Assembly (NCBI GenBank): GCA_016930895.1
Contig: JAFGFV010000495.1
Location: 1 to 7,707, forward strand
Direction: 5' to 3'
DNA: 7,707 bases
Source: Spirochaetales bacterium
GTDB taxonomy: Bacteria; Spirochaetota; Spirochaetia; SZUA-6; DRHE01
The notes beneath the pieces are model-generated. The model was not told the DNA's origin, ran no database searches, and saw only the letters and a list, made by a program, of their open reading frames with translations. Numbering within the stretch: position 1 is the first letter of the stretch; each line of letters starts with the position of its first letter. Below, in pieces: positions 1 to 6,297 of this stretch. The position numbers were made by a program, and so were the translations under genes.

Positions 1-1
1 C

Positions 2-787
2 CGGCTCATCGAGGTGCTGAAGGAGCTCAAGGCCCCGCCGGAGCCTCAGTACCCGAAGGACTACGTGGTCCCACCCTCCCCCGTGGCCGACGCCTTCATC
101 CTCAACCTGCCGGTCGGCGAGTACGGCTTGCGCTTCGAGACTGCCGAGGGTGAGCTCATGGAGGGCTCGGAGATCCGCCTGGTGGTTTTCGAGAAGCGCC
201 GGGCCGAGAGCGTGGGCCTGGAGGTGATTCCCGGGGACAAGTGGACCCGGCCGGTGGAGTCCAAGACCCCCGCCTCGGTGCTCTACGTGGACGGCAGCGC
301 GGACCTGTACCTGCGCCCCTTCCTCCAGCAGGAGTACAACGACCTGTACTACGAAAAAATGCGGCAGAACGACGCCCGGGGCAACCCGAACCTCATGAAG
401 TGGGTGCGCATCCAGCAGGTGCCCAAGGCCGGGATCGAGGTCTCGCGCCGCGACGAAGAGCCGCAGGTGGTGCGGGAAGAGCCCTTCTACGTCGAGCAGG
501 TCAAGGGGGCCGCCCTGGGGTACCGCATCGTGCCCTACGACCCCGAGGGCGCGCACGAGGGACGCGATCCCAGCCTCCTGGCCTTCCACGTGCCGCTGGG
601 GCCCGAAGACCGGGTGGTCCACCTGAGCGTCCAGGACAAGGACGGAAAGCTCCTCGAGGACGGCAGCCGGCAGATCCGGGTGATCCGCCCCTCGAGAAGC
701 GGGATCGTAGCCCTGATCCTGGCCGCGCTTCCCCTGGTGGCCATGGCCGTGGTGCTGCTGCGCCGTTCGCGGGTGTACACGAGCTAG
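2..787 (+). CDS. Hypothetical protein with C-terminal membrane anchor (5' truncated)
   Basis: I do not recognise this protein. The reading frame is open to the left edge (RLIE precedes the GTG at position 14), so the true start is probably outside the window; if GTG 14 were the start the product would be 257 aa. Counting from that codon, about 225 residues of mixed, charged, strand-forming sequence are followed by one hydrophobic helix at about 229-249 (GIVALILAALPLVAMAVVLL) and a short basic tail, RRSRVYTS. The basic tail after the helix suggests a C-terminus in the cytoplasm with the bulk outside, as in a type I or tail-anchored protein. Segments such as NLPVGEYGLRFETAEG and VHLSVQDKDGKLLEDGSRQIRV read like beta-sandwich domains, but that is inference. 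No catalytic motif is visible. It lies upstream of the ATPase on the same strand but is separated by 181 bp with its own promoter, so the two are probably not co-transcribed. Confidence 0.7.
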   Translation, partial: RLIEVLKELKAPPEPQYPKDYVVPPSPVADAFILNLPVGEYGLRFETAEGELMEGSEIRLVVFEKRRAESVGLEVIPGDKWTRPVESKTPASVLYVDGSADLYLRPFLQQEYNDLYYEKMRQNDARGNPNLMKWVRIQQVPKAGIEVSRRDEEPQVVREEPFYVEQVKGAALGYRIVPYDPEGAHEGRDPSLLAFHVPLGPEDRVVHLSVQDKDGKLLEDGSRQIRVIRPSRSGIVALILAALPLVAMAVVLLRRSRVYTS

Positions 788-830
788 ACGCGCGGCAGCG
801 CTCGGGGGCGGCACCCGGCCGACCGCGGGA

Positions 831-847
831 GCCGCGGGAGCCGTCTC
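831..847. repeat. Left copy of 17-nt repeat flanking the ATPase gene
   Basis: GCCGCGGGAGCCGTCTC occurs here and again, identically, at 2369-2385. Similarity continues imperfectly downstream for about 13 more bases ending in TCGGC in both copies (848-860 against 2387-2399, about 10 of 13 identical, with a one-base offset). This copy is also part of a small tandem, with CCGCGGGAG repeated at 823-831 and 832-840. It contains half of a possible short hairpin (GAGCC 838-842 with GGCTC 853-857). It may be a dispersed intergenic repeat, a degenerate terminator after the upstream gene, or one end of an inserted segment. Confidence 0.55.
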
Positions 848-910
848 CGGCGGGCTCGGCGCTGGTGCTGCCATGATCTCCCCGCGCTACCACGGTCCTG
901 TGCCGGTGCG

Positions 911-939
911 TTGACATAATTAGGTTTCAGCAACATACT
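911..939 (+). promoter_or_regulatory. Predicted sigma70-type promoter for the ATPase gene
   Basis: A perfect -35 box TTGACA (911-916) is followed by a 17-bp spacer and CATACT (934-939, 4 of 6 matches to TATAAT). The predicted start is near 946, giving a leader of only about 20 nt before the GTG at 969. The stretch 911-957 is strikingly AT-rich compared with the GC-rich DNA on either side. Confidence 0.6.
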
Positions 940-955
940 GTTTTTCCAACATAAT
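912..955 (+). repeat. Three CAACATAAT-like boxes over the ATPase promoter
   Basis: TGACATAAT (912-920), CAACATACT (931-939) and CAACATAAT (947-955) are near-copies on the same strand with start-to-start spacing of 19 and 16 bp. The first and third copies extend to ACATAATTWGG (914-924 and 949-959, 10 of 11 identical). The boxes overlap the -35 element, the -10 element and the ribosome-binding region, the positions a repressor would occupy. The third is also inside a short inverted repeat, TCCAA-N6-TTGGA (945-960). A regulatory role is inference. Confidence 0.4.
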
Positions 956-968
956 TTGGAGGAGCGCG

Positions 969-2339
969 GTGAGGCTTCCCTTTCTGGATCGCGAGAAAGA
1001 GTTGCTCAGGCTCACGGAGGCGCGCGCCCGCCCGGGAACGTTCCTCCTCGTGGTCTACGGCAGGCGGCGGTGCGGAAAGTCGCGTCTGATCGAGGAGGTT
1101 TTCGACCCGCAGAAGGACGTGTACTACCTGGCCGACGAGCGCGACGCCTCCGTGCAGCGCAGTGCGCTGGCGATGGAAATCGGCCGCAAGATCCGAGGCT
1201 TCGAACGCGCCATCTATCCGGATTGGGCCGCACTCCTCGAGGCTTGGCGGGACCGCCACGACGGTCAGGGAGTGCTTGCCATCGACGAGTTTCCTTACCT
1301 GGTCGGCACCTCGCGGGAGCTGCCCAGTGTTCTCCAGAAGTTCCTGGATCAGAGTGCAGGCAAACCCGCCCGGCTTCTCCTGTGCGGCTCGTCACAGCGG
1401 ATGATGCAAGGGCTCGTGCTCGATCGAACTGCACCGCTGTACGGCCGGGCGACCGAGATCCTGAAGATTGAACCCCTGGAGGCACGATACATCTGCGCCG
1501 CTCTGGGGACAGGGGGAGAAGCGGCGGTGGAGGCGTACGCCGTCTGGGGTGGCATGCCGCGCAACTGGGAGCTGGCCGTGGATTACGCCGACACCGCGCG
1601 GGGCGTGAAGAGCCTCGTCCTCGACCGAAACGGCGTCCTGCACCGTGAACCGCCGCGCCTGCTCCTGGACGACATGCGCACTGCGGTCCAGTCCTCGTCC
1701 ATCCTGTCGCTGATCGCCTCAGGATGCCATCGCCTCAGCGAGATTGCAGGCCGCCTTGGCCGTCCGGCGGCCGATCTGGGCCGACCGATGGGGCGTCTCA
1801 TCGAGCTGGGCTACGTGGAGCGGCACATCCCCTTCGGCGAGAGTCTTCGGTCGACCAGACGCACGCTCTACCGGCTGGCGGATCCCTTTCTCCAGTACTG
1901 GTATCGCTTCGTCCAACCCAACGACTCCCTTCTCGAACTGGACATGGTGGATCAGGTCTACTCCCGCATCCAGGACGAACTCCCCTCCCACGTCGCCGAG
2001 GTCTGGGAGCAATTGGCCCGCCGCTCGGTTCCGACCCTCGCACCCGGCGGCGTGTCCTGGGGGCCGGCGGCCCGCTGGTGGGGCAAGGATCGGGACGGGA
2101 ACCCCCTGGAAATCGATGTGGTTGCCGAATCCCTGGACCGAAGCAGACTCCTGGTCGGCGAGGCCAAGTGGGCCGAGGCCAGCGACTGCGGGCGGCTCGA
2201 GCGCGAGCTCCGGGACAAAGCGCACAGGCTGCCGTTTGTCGCGGGACGGGAGCTCTACTACGCCCTGTGGCTCAAGCGACCGTCGGGAGCGGCCTCGACC
2301 CGGGTCAGTGTGTTCGACCCCCCGGCGCTGCTGGCATGA
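969..2339 (+). CDS. P-loop ATPase of the archaeal ATPase/DUF234 family
   Basis: The 456-aa product is a STAND/AAA-like P-loop ATPase. The family opening is present (FLDREKELLRL, residues 5-15). Walker A is GRRRCGKS (31-38, with K37 and S38 for nucleotide and Mg) and Walker B is GVLAIDEF (101-108, D106-E107). A sensor-like strand LLLCGSS (136-142) is followed by the usual LYGRATEILKIEPL. Residues about 240-305 look like a winged helix (LSEIAGRLGRPAADLGRPMGRL). The C-terminal DUF234-like part has E381-I-D383 and G-E398-A-K400-W, the spacing of a PD-(D/E)xK nuclease-like fold. The start is GTG at 969, with GGAGGAG at 958-964 four bases upstream, and it fits the family N-terminus. The biological role of these ATPases is not established; they are widespread in archaea and several bacterial phyla and often stand alone, as here. 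The gene has its own AT-rich promoter and flanking 17-nt repeats, and no visible link to the sugar genes. Family assignment is confident; function is unknown. Confidence 0.9.
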   Translation: MRLPFLDREKELLRLTEARARPGTFLLVVYGRRRCGKSRLIEEVFDPQKDVYYLADERDASVQRSALAMEIGRKIRGFERAIYPDWAALLEAWRDRHDGQGVLAIDEFPYLVGTSRELPSVLQKFLDQSAGKPARLLLCGSSQRMMQGLVLDRTAPLYGRATEILKIEPLEARYICAALGTGGEAAVEAYAVWGGMPRNWELAVDYADTARGVKSLVLDRNGVLHREPPRLLLDDMRTAVQSSSILSLIASGCHRLSEIAGRLGRPAADLGRPMGRLIELGYVERHIPFGESLRSTRRTLYRLADPFLQYWYRFVQPNDSLLELDMVDQVYSRIQDELPSHVAEVWEQLARRSVPTLAPGGVSWGPAARWWGKDRDGNPLEIDVVAESLDRSRLLVGEAKWAEASDCGRLERELRDKAHRLPFVAGRELYYALWLKRPSGAASTRVSVFDPPALLA

Positions 2340-2368
2340 GAAACGCCCAATAGGCCGGCCGCGGGTCG

Positions 2369-2385
2369 GCCGCGGGAGCCGTCTC
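2369..2385. repeat. Right copy of 17-nt repeat flanking the ATPase gene
   Basis: This is identical to 831-847. Just upstream GGCCGCGGG is itself repeated (2357-2365 and 2368-2376). It sits in the 70-bp gap between the convergent ATPase and kinase genes, 29 bp after the ATPase stop codon. Confidence 0.55.
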
Positions 2386-2402
2386 GCCGCAGGTTCGGCT
2401 CC
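2375..2402. terminator. Possible hairpin terminator between convergent ATPase and kinase genes
   Basis: GGAGCCG (2375-2381) pairs perfectly with CGGCTCC (2396-2402) across a 14-nt loop. It lies between the ATPase stop (2339) and the kinase stop (2410), where a shared terminator is expected. No T-run follows on either strand and the loop is long, so this is weak evidence for intrinsic termination. Confidence 0.3.
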
Positions 2403-2409
2403 GACGAGC

Positions 2410-3936
2410 TCAGTGCGCTTGGTCCCGCTCGTCGAGTTCGAGCAGCTCCCGCCGCAGGGCTTCCCGCCAGCGGCCGTACGCCTCCGTGTAGGCCGCCGCG
2501 AGTTTTCGGTTGGGCTCGATCGTGCGCACGGTATCCAGGCCGGAAAAGGCGCTGTGCAGATCGTAGACCCCGGCCCCGATGCCGGCGCCCCGGGCCGCTC
2601 CCTGGCTGCCGTCGGTGTTGTACAGCTCCACCGGCGCACCGCTCACCGTGGCGAAGGCCTCGCCGAACAGGGGGCTCAGGAACATGTTGGCAGCCCCGGC
2701 CCGGAAGGTCTGGATCGACAGCCCCATCCCCTTCATGATCTCCAGGCCGTGCTGCAGGGCGAACACGATCCCTTCCTGGGCCGCCCGCATCAGGTGGGCC
2801 CGGCTGTGCCGGTTCAAGTCCAGGCCGTGCACCGAAGCCCCGGGGTTGCGATTGCCGAGGGTCCGCTCGGCCCCGTTGCCGTAGGGCAGCACCAGGAGCC
2901 CGTCGGAGCCTGCTGGCGCGGCCGCGGCCAGCTCGTTCATCTGGTCGTAGGACAGCATGTGCTCCTCCGAACCGGTCGTGTGGTGCCGGAGCCAGCTGTT
3001 CAGGATGGCCGTGCCGTTGACGCACAGCAGGGTGCCGTAGCGCCGCGCCCCCTCGGCGTGATTCACGTGTACGAAGGTGTTGACCCGGCTCTCCGGGTCG
3101 TAGGCCGGGCGGTCGCCCACCCCGTACACCACGCCGGAGGTCCCCGCCGTGGCGGCCACCTCCCCGGGCTGGAGCACGTTCAGGGAGAGGGCGTTGTTGG
3201 GCTGATCCCCGGCCCGGTAGCTGACCGGGGTCCCGGCGGGGATGCCGAGCAGCTCCGCGCTCTCCGGGCTCACTTCCGCCTGCGGGGCGAAGCTCGGGAC
3301 CACCGGCGGGATGAGTGATTCGGCGAGCCCGTAGTGCTCGAGCAGGAAGCGGGCCAGGCCACCCTCGACAAAATCCCACAGAATGCCCTCTGACAGCCCC
3401 GAGGGGGTGGTCTGCATCTCCCCGGTCAGGCGGTAGGCGATATAGTCCCCTGGGAGCATGATCCGGTGGACCTTGGCGAAGACCTCCGGCTCGTTCTCCC
3501 GTACCCAGCGCAGCTTCGAGGCGGTGAAGTTGCCGGGGGAGTTGAGCAGGCGCTCGAGACAGCGCTCCCGGCCCAGGGCCGCAAAGGCCTTCTCGCCGAT
3601 CTCCACGGCCCGGCTGTCACACCAGATGATGGACGGCCGCAGCACCCTGCCCTCCCGGTCCAGGCAGACCAGCCCATGCATCTGGTAGGAGATGCCGACC
3701 GCCGCCGTGTCCTGCAGAGCCGGGCCCGCCGCCTGCCGGATCTCCGCGGCCGCGTTGCGCACATGCTCCCACCATACTTCCGGGTCCTGCTCGGCCCACC
3801 CCGGTCGGGGCGCCTGGATCGCCAGCTCCCGCTTCGGCGAGCTCGCCGAAGCCACGACTCGGCCGGTCGCCGCCTCCAGCAGGGCCGCCTTGATGGAAGA
3901 GCTGCCCACGTCGAAGCCCAACAGGTAATTGCCCAT
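2410..3936 (-). CDS. FGGY-family carbohydrate kinase, xylulokinase-like
   Basis: The 508-aa product is a cytoplasmic ATP-dependent sugar or polyol kinase of normal family length (about 490-520 aa). The N-terminal FGGY domain begins LLGFDVGSSSIKAALLEA (residues 5-22), the phosphate-binding loop, and contains GISYQMHGLVCLDREG (81-96) and PSIIWCDSRA (101-110), typical of XylB-like members. The C-terminal domain has AGDQPNNALSLN (242-253), where D244 aligns with the catalytic base, then AATAGTSGVVYG (261-272) and the late TDGSQGAARGAGIGAG motif (441-456). The start is ATG 3936: AGGAGG (complement of 3944-3949) lies 7 nt upstream. The alternative ATG at 3942 is only 1 nt from that site, which is too close. 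It transcribes away from the deacetylase. The closest match I recall is xylulokinase, which phosphorylates D-xylulose at O5, but FGGY substrates cannot be fixed from motifs, so other ketoses or polyols remain possible and I give no gene symbol. Confidence 0.9.
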   Translation of the reverse strand: MGNYLLGFDVGSSSIKAALLEAATGRVVASASSPKRELAIQAPRPGWAEQDPEVWWEHVRNAAAEIRQAAGPALQDTAAVGISYQMHGLVCLDREGRVLRPSIIWCDSRAVEIGEKAFAALGRERCLERLLNSPGNFTASKLRWVRENEPEVFAKVHRIMLPGDYIAYRLTGEMQTTPSGLSEGILWDFVEGGLARFLLEHYGLAESLIPPVVPSFAPQAEVSPESAELLGIPAGTPVSYRAGDQPNNALSLNVLQPGEVAATAGTSGVVYGVGDRPAYDPESRVNTFVHVNHAEGARRYGTLLCVNGTAILNSWLRHHTTGSEEHMLSYDQMNELAAAAPAGSDGLLVLPYGNGAERTLGNRNPGASVHGLDLNRHSRAHLMRAAQEGIVFALQHGLEIMKGMGLSIQTFRAGAANMFLSPLFGEAFATVSGAPVELYNTDGSQGAARGAGIGAGVYDLHSAFSGLDTVRTIEPNRKLAAAYTEAYGRWREALRRELLELDERDQAH

Positions 3937-3962
3937 GTCCATGCCTCCTCGCAGCGCCACCC

Positions 3963-3991
3963 ATGATAGGGGCTTGCGCCCGGCAGCGCAA
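3963..3991 (-). promoter_or_regulatory. Candidate promoter for the FGGY kinase gene
   Basis: On the minus strand TATCAT (complement of 3963-3968, 5 of 6 matches to TATAAT) is preceded at 17 bp by TTGCGC (complement of 3986-3991, 3 of 6). The TTGCGC is part of the promoter-proximal copy of the 14-bp repeat, so the repeats may also be regulator sites. The predicted transcript would start near 3956, about 20 nt before the ATG. Confidence 0.4.
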
Positions 3992-4022
3992 GGCCGGCAG
4001 CGCAAGGCCGGCAGCGCAAGGC
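3981..4022. repeat. Three perfect tandem copies of a 14-bp repeat
   Basis: CGGCAGCGCAAGGC occurs at 3981-3994, 3995-4008 and 4009-4022 without a mismatch. A degenerate fourth element, GGCAACGCAAG, lies at 4038-4048 (10 of 11 identical to the repeat core). The core is also present inverted just to the left: CTTGCGC (3973-3979) pairs with GCGCAAG (3986-3992) across a 6-nt loop. The array is in the divergent region between the kinase and deacetylase genes. The unit is not a multiple of three and the array lies upstream of both chosen start codons, so it is not coding. Confidence 0.8.
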
Positions 4023-4064
4023 CGGTCGCCCAAGAATGGCAACGCAAGCTTGCCCCGCCGGCGC

Positions 4065-4093
4065 TTCCCCCGCGCCACCTCCCGCGCTATAAT
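4065..4093 (+). promoter_or_regulatory. Predicted promoter for the PIG-L deacetylase gene
   Basis: A perfect -10 box TATAAT lies at 4088-4093 in otherwise GC-rich DNA. The best -35 at 17 bp is TTCCCC (4065-4070, only 3 of 6), so activation by another factor is possible. The start would be near 4100, leaving a leader of about 17 nt that contains the ribosome-binding site AGGAGG (4106-4111), 5 nt from the ATG. Confidence 0.5.
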
Positions 4094-4116
4094 CCCCCCG
4101 CCATCAGGAGGAGCAA

Positions 4117-4878
4117 ATGAGACGCATACTGGCCTTTGGTTGTCACCCCGACGACGTCGAGTTCATGGCCGCGGGCACCCTGGCCCTGCTGGTCGGGAGG
4201 GGCTGGGAGGTGCACGTGGCCACCATGACGGGGGGAGAGGCAGGCTCCGCCACCCTGAGCAGCCAGGAGATCCGGGAGATCCGACTGCAGGAAGCCGCCC
4301 GGGCCGCTGCGGTGATCGGCGCCCATTATCACTACGCCGGGGGCAAGGACCTGGAGGTGGAGTACAACCAGCACTACCGGCAGTTGGCGGTCCGGGTCGT
4401 GCGGGAGGTGGATCCGGACGTGGTGCTGACCCACTACCCCGTGGACTACCTGATCGACCACGAGGAGACCTCCCGGCTGGTGCGCAATGCCGCCTTCATC
4501 GCATCGGTGCCGCTCTTCGACTGCGGCCTTCCCCTGAAGGTGACGGGCAGGATCCCGCACCTGTACTACTGGAACGCCATGAACGGGATCGACAACTTGG
4601 GGCGTCCCATTCCGGTTCAGTTCGGCGTCGATGTCGGTTCCGTGATGGAGACCAAGACCCAGATGCTGGCCGCTCATGCCTCCCAGCGGGAGTGGCTGCA
4701 GTTCATCAACAAGTTCGATGCATACCTGGAGGAGATGAAGAAGCTGGCGCAGAAGCAGGGCGCCCTGATCGGGCGGCCCTGCGCCGAGTGCTTCGTCCAG
4801 CACGTGGGCAACGGTCACCCCACCGACAACCTGCTGCGCGAGGCTCTGGGGGAGCTGGCCGTCGAAACCGCCGGCTGA
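4117..4878 (+). CDS. PIG-L/LmbE-family zinc-dependent N-deacetylase
   Basis: The 253-aa product is a full-length PIG-L domain protein with no signal peptide, hence cytoplasmic. Family members hydrolyse N-acetyl groups from GlcNAc-type sugars and conjugates (GlcNAc-PI, GlcNAc-inositol, diacetylchitobiose and others). The zinc-binding motif H10-P-D-D13-V-E14 follows strand RRILAFG. The conserved TGGEAGS is at 38-44, the helix R56-L-Q-E59-A at 56-60, and YLIDHEETSRLV at 111-122 supplies the third zinc ligand, H115. D12 of HPDD is the expected general base. The start ATG 4117 is supported by AGGAGG 5 nt upstream. It diverges from the FGGY kinase and converges on the ROK regulator, so it is probably a single-gene transcript. 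The sugar-gene context suggests an N-acetylated sugar or glycoside as substrate, which is inference. Some family members have other substrates, for example bacillithiol or mycothiol precursors, and that cannot be excluded. Confidence 0.9.
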   Translation: MRRILAFGCHPDDVEFMAAGTLALLVGRGWEVHVATMTGGEAGSATLSSQEIREIRLQEAARAAAVIGAHYHYAGGKDLEVEYNQHYRQLAVRVVREVDPDVVLTHYPVDYLIDHEETSRLVRNAAFIASVPLFDCGLPLKVTGRIPHLYYWNAMNGIDNLGRPIPVQFGVDVGSVMETKTQMLAAHASQREWLQFINKFDAYLEEMKKLAQKQGALIGRPCAECFVQHVGNGHPTDNLLREALGELAVETAG

Positions 4879-4909
4879 GCTCAGCGCTGGACGGACCCGC
4901 GGCTTCGCT

Positions 4910-4923
4910 CCCGGTATCCCGGG
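4910..4923. terminator. Short hairpin between convergent deacetylase and ROK genes
   Basis: CCCGG (4910-4914) and CCGGG (4919-4923) form a 5-bp stem with a TATC loop, in the 49-bp gap between the two stop codons. There is no T-run. It is the only candidate for a shared terminator here and is weak. Confidence 0.2.
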
Positions 4924-4927
4924 GCTG

Positions 4928-6163
4928 TCAGAGATTCAGGATCCCGCTGCCGAGGAACTCCTCGATCATGAGGGTGGCCGCGCCCCTGGCCGCCGCACCG
5001 GCGCCGAGCCGGCTCGTCAGGATCCCGGTGCGCTGGGTGATCGAGTGGATTCCCCGGAGGCGAACGGTCCTCACGATTCCCTCGATCAGGTGATCCCCGA
5101 AGTGGTCCACGACCTCGCCGCCCAACAACACCACCCCCGGGTCGAAGATGTTCACCAGGTCCGCGATCCCGGTACCGATGTTCTCCCCCAGGCCGTGCAC
5201 GACCATGTTGGCCAGCTTGTCGCCCGCTTCGGCAGCCGCCTCGACGTGCTCCAGGCCGAGCTCGGCTTCCCCCTTCTCCCGCAGGATGCTGTACACGTTG
5301 GCCCCGATCAGCTCCCGCACCGAACGCAGGATCGCCTCCCGGGAAACCAGGGCCTCGAGGCACCCTCGGTTGCCGCAGTTGCACAGGGGACCGTCGTGTC
5401 GGATGGTGATGTGCCCGAACTCACCGGACAGCCCGTTCTTACCCCTGTAGAAGCGATTGTCCAGCACGATCCCGGCGCCTACCCCCCTTCCCACGTACAG
5501 GAAGAGGAAGGTGTCCAGCTGCCGCCCCTGACCGTATCGCTTCTCCGCCAGGGCCAGGCACCGGACTCCATCGTCCAGCATGACCTTGCAGCCCAACCCG
5601 GCCTGCAGCTGCTCCACCAGCGGCAGGTTCTCCCACCCCGGCAGGTTGGGACAGTACAGCACCACCCCCTCCCGGGCGTTGATCACGCCGGCCACACCGA
5701 TGCCGAGTCCCAACAGCCGCCCGTGCTCGCCCCGGGCCAGTGCTTCCATGGAGGTCGTGAGTTCGGTTCGGATCCGCTCGAGAACCGCTTGCGGGTGGTT
5801 GTCCGCCAGGGGAAGAGTGCGTTCATGCAGCACCGTGCCCTCCAAGTCGACTGCGCAGATCTGCATGACCCCGGGCTCGACGTTGATGCCCACCGCGTGC
5901 GCAAACTTGGGCTCCAGGCACAGGGCCTGGGCCTTCCTGCCCCTTCGCGACGCCTCCGGCCTCTCCTGCTCGATCATGCACTCCAGGATGACCCCCTCCT
6001 GCAACAGAGAATCCAGGAGGCGCTTGGTGGTGGACATGCTGAGCCCGGACACGACGGCGGCCTCGCGCCGCGTCAGGGGCGCCCGGTCCCGGACGATGTT
6101 GAGGAGCACCCTGCGGTTGCGGTCCGCATTATCGATGTGGCTGAAGCCGGTCTGGTCGGTCAC
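4928..6163 (-). CDS. ROK-family transcriptional regulator (XylR/NagC-like)
   Basis: The 411-aa product has the usual length of ROK repressors. Residues about 14-62 form a winged helix (RRVLLNIVRDRAPLTRREAA, then a recognition helix around SGLSMSTTKRLLDSLL). The ROK sugar-binding domain follows: LGLGIGVAGVIN (151-162), YVGRGVGAGIVL (223-234), GEFGHITI (247-254) and the zinc motif C261-N-C263-G-N-R-G-C268-L-E, with H251 as the fourth ligand. The N-terminal phosphate-binding loop (DxGxTK in kinases) is replaced by GINVEPGVM (92-100). The NDAN-type segment reads LDDGVRCLALAE (196-207), with Gly at the catalytic Asp position, so it is probably a regulator without kinase activity. The start is GTG 6163, with a GGAGG-like site about 3 nt upstream; no better in-frame start exists. 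It diverges from the sugar-binding protein gene, the classic position for a local repressor. The inducing sugar cannot be read from sequence; xylose-type, glucose-type and GlcNAc-type ligands are all known in the family. Confidence 0.9.
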   Translation of the reverse strand: MTDQTGFSHIDNADRNRRVLLNIVRDRAPLTRREAAVVSGLSMSTTKRLLDSLLQEGVILECMIEQERPEASRRGRKAQALCLEPKFAHAVGINVEPGVMQICAVDLEGTVLHERTLPLADNHPQAVLERIRTELTTSMEALARGEHGRLLGLGIGVAGVINAREGVVLYCPNLPGWENLPLVEQLQAGLGCKVMLDDGVRCLALAEKRYGQGRQLDTFLFLYVGRGVGAGIVLDNRFYRGKNGLSGEFGHITIRHDGPLCNCGNRGCLEALVSREAILRSVRELIGANVYSILREKGEAELGLEHVEAAAEAGDKLANMVVHGLGENIGTGIADLVNIFDPGVVLLGGEVVDHFGDHLIEGIVRTVRLRGIHSITQRTGILTSRLGAGAAARGAATLMIEEFLGSGILNL

Positions 6164-6212
6164 CCCTCCCCCGTTCGCCCGCAGGACCAGTGTACGGAGA
6201 ACCGCCGCGGCA

Positions 6213-6234
6213 GTCCATTAGGCCTATGGTGGAC
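6213..6234. promoter_or_regulatory. Candidate operator palindrome at the ROK gene start site
   Basis: A perfect 8-bp palindrome TAGGCCTA (6219-6226) is framed by GTCCA (6213-6217) and TGGAC (6230-6234), whose centre is offset by one base. It lies immediately downstream of the predicted ROK gene -10 box, over the expected transcription start. That position suits autorepression. It does not resemble the AT-rich ROK operators I know, so the assignment is inference. Confidence 0.35.
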
Positions 6235-6237
6235 CCA

Positions 6238-6267
6238 ATTATACCGCAGGCGCCGGGAGATTTGCAA
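6238..6267 (-). promoter_or_regulatory. Predicted promoter for the ROK regulator gene
   Basis: On the minus strand a perfect TATAAT (complement of 6238-6243) is preceded at 18 bp by TTGCAA (complement of 6262-6267, 4 of 6 matches to TTGACA). It points toward the GTG at 6163 and gives a leader of about 70 nt. Confidence 0.55.
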
Positions 6268-6297
6268 GCGTTCTGCCAAGCTCTCGAGAATCGGCGC

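Noticed and set aside
969..2339. Transposase or integrase as the reason for the flanking repeats
   Set aside because: No DDE, HUH or tyrosine recombinase motif is present in the ATPase or elsewhere in the window, so mobility by its own enzyme is not supported.
1719..3379. Long overlapping open frames antisense to or out of frame with the ATPase and kinase genes (for example plus strand 1744-3318 and minus strand 1719-2639 and 2258-3379)
   Set aside because: They cross the ends of two well-supported genes, are rich in Arg, Pro, Gly and Ala without recognisable motifs, and are typical false frames in high-GC DNA. Parts of them are the kinase or ATPase read in the wrong frame.
3981..4022. CRISPR-like array
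   Set aside because: The 14-bp repeats are directly adjacent with no spacers and no cas genes are present. The same applies to the 20-bp array at 7621-7707.
3937..4047. N-terminal extension of the FGGY kinase to an upstream start at 4047
   Set aside because: The added residues are encoded by the 14-bp repeats and do not belong to the family N-terminus. A strong ribosome-binding site sits 7 nt before ATG 3936.
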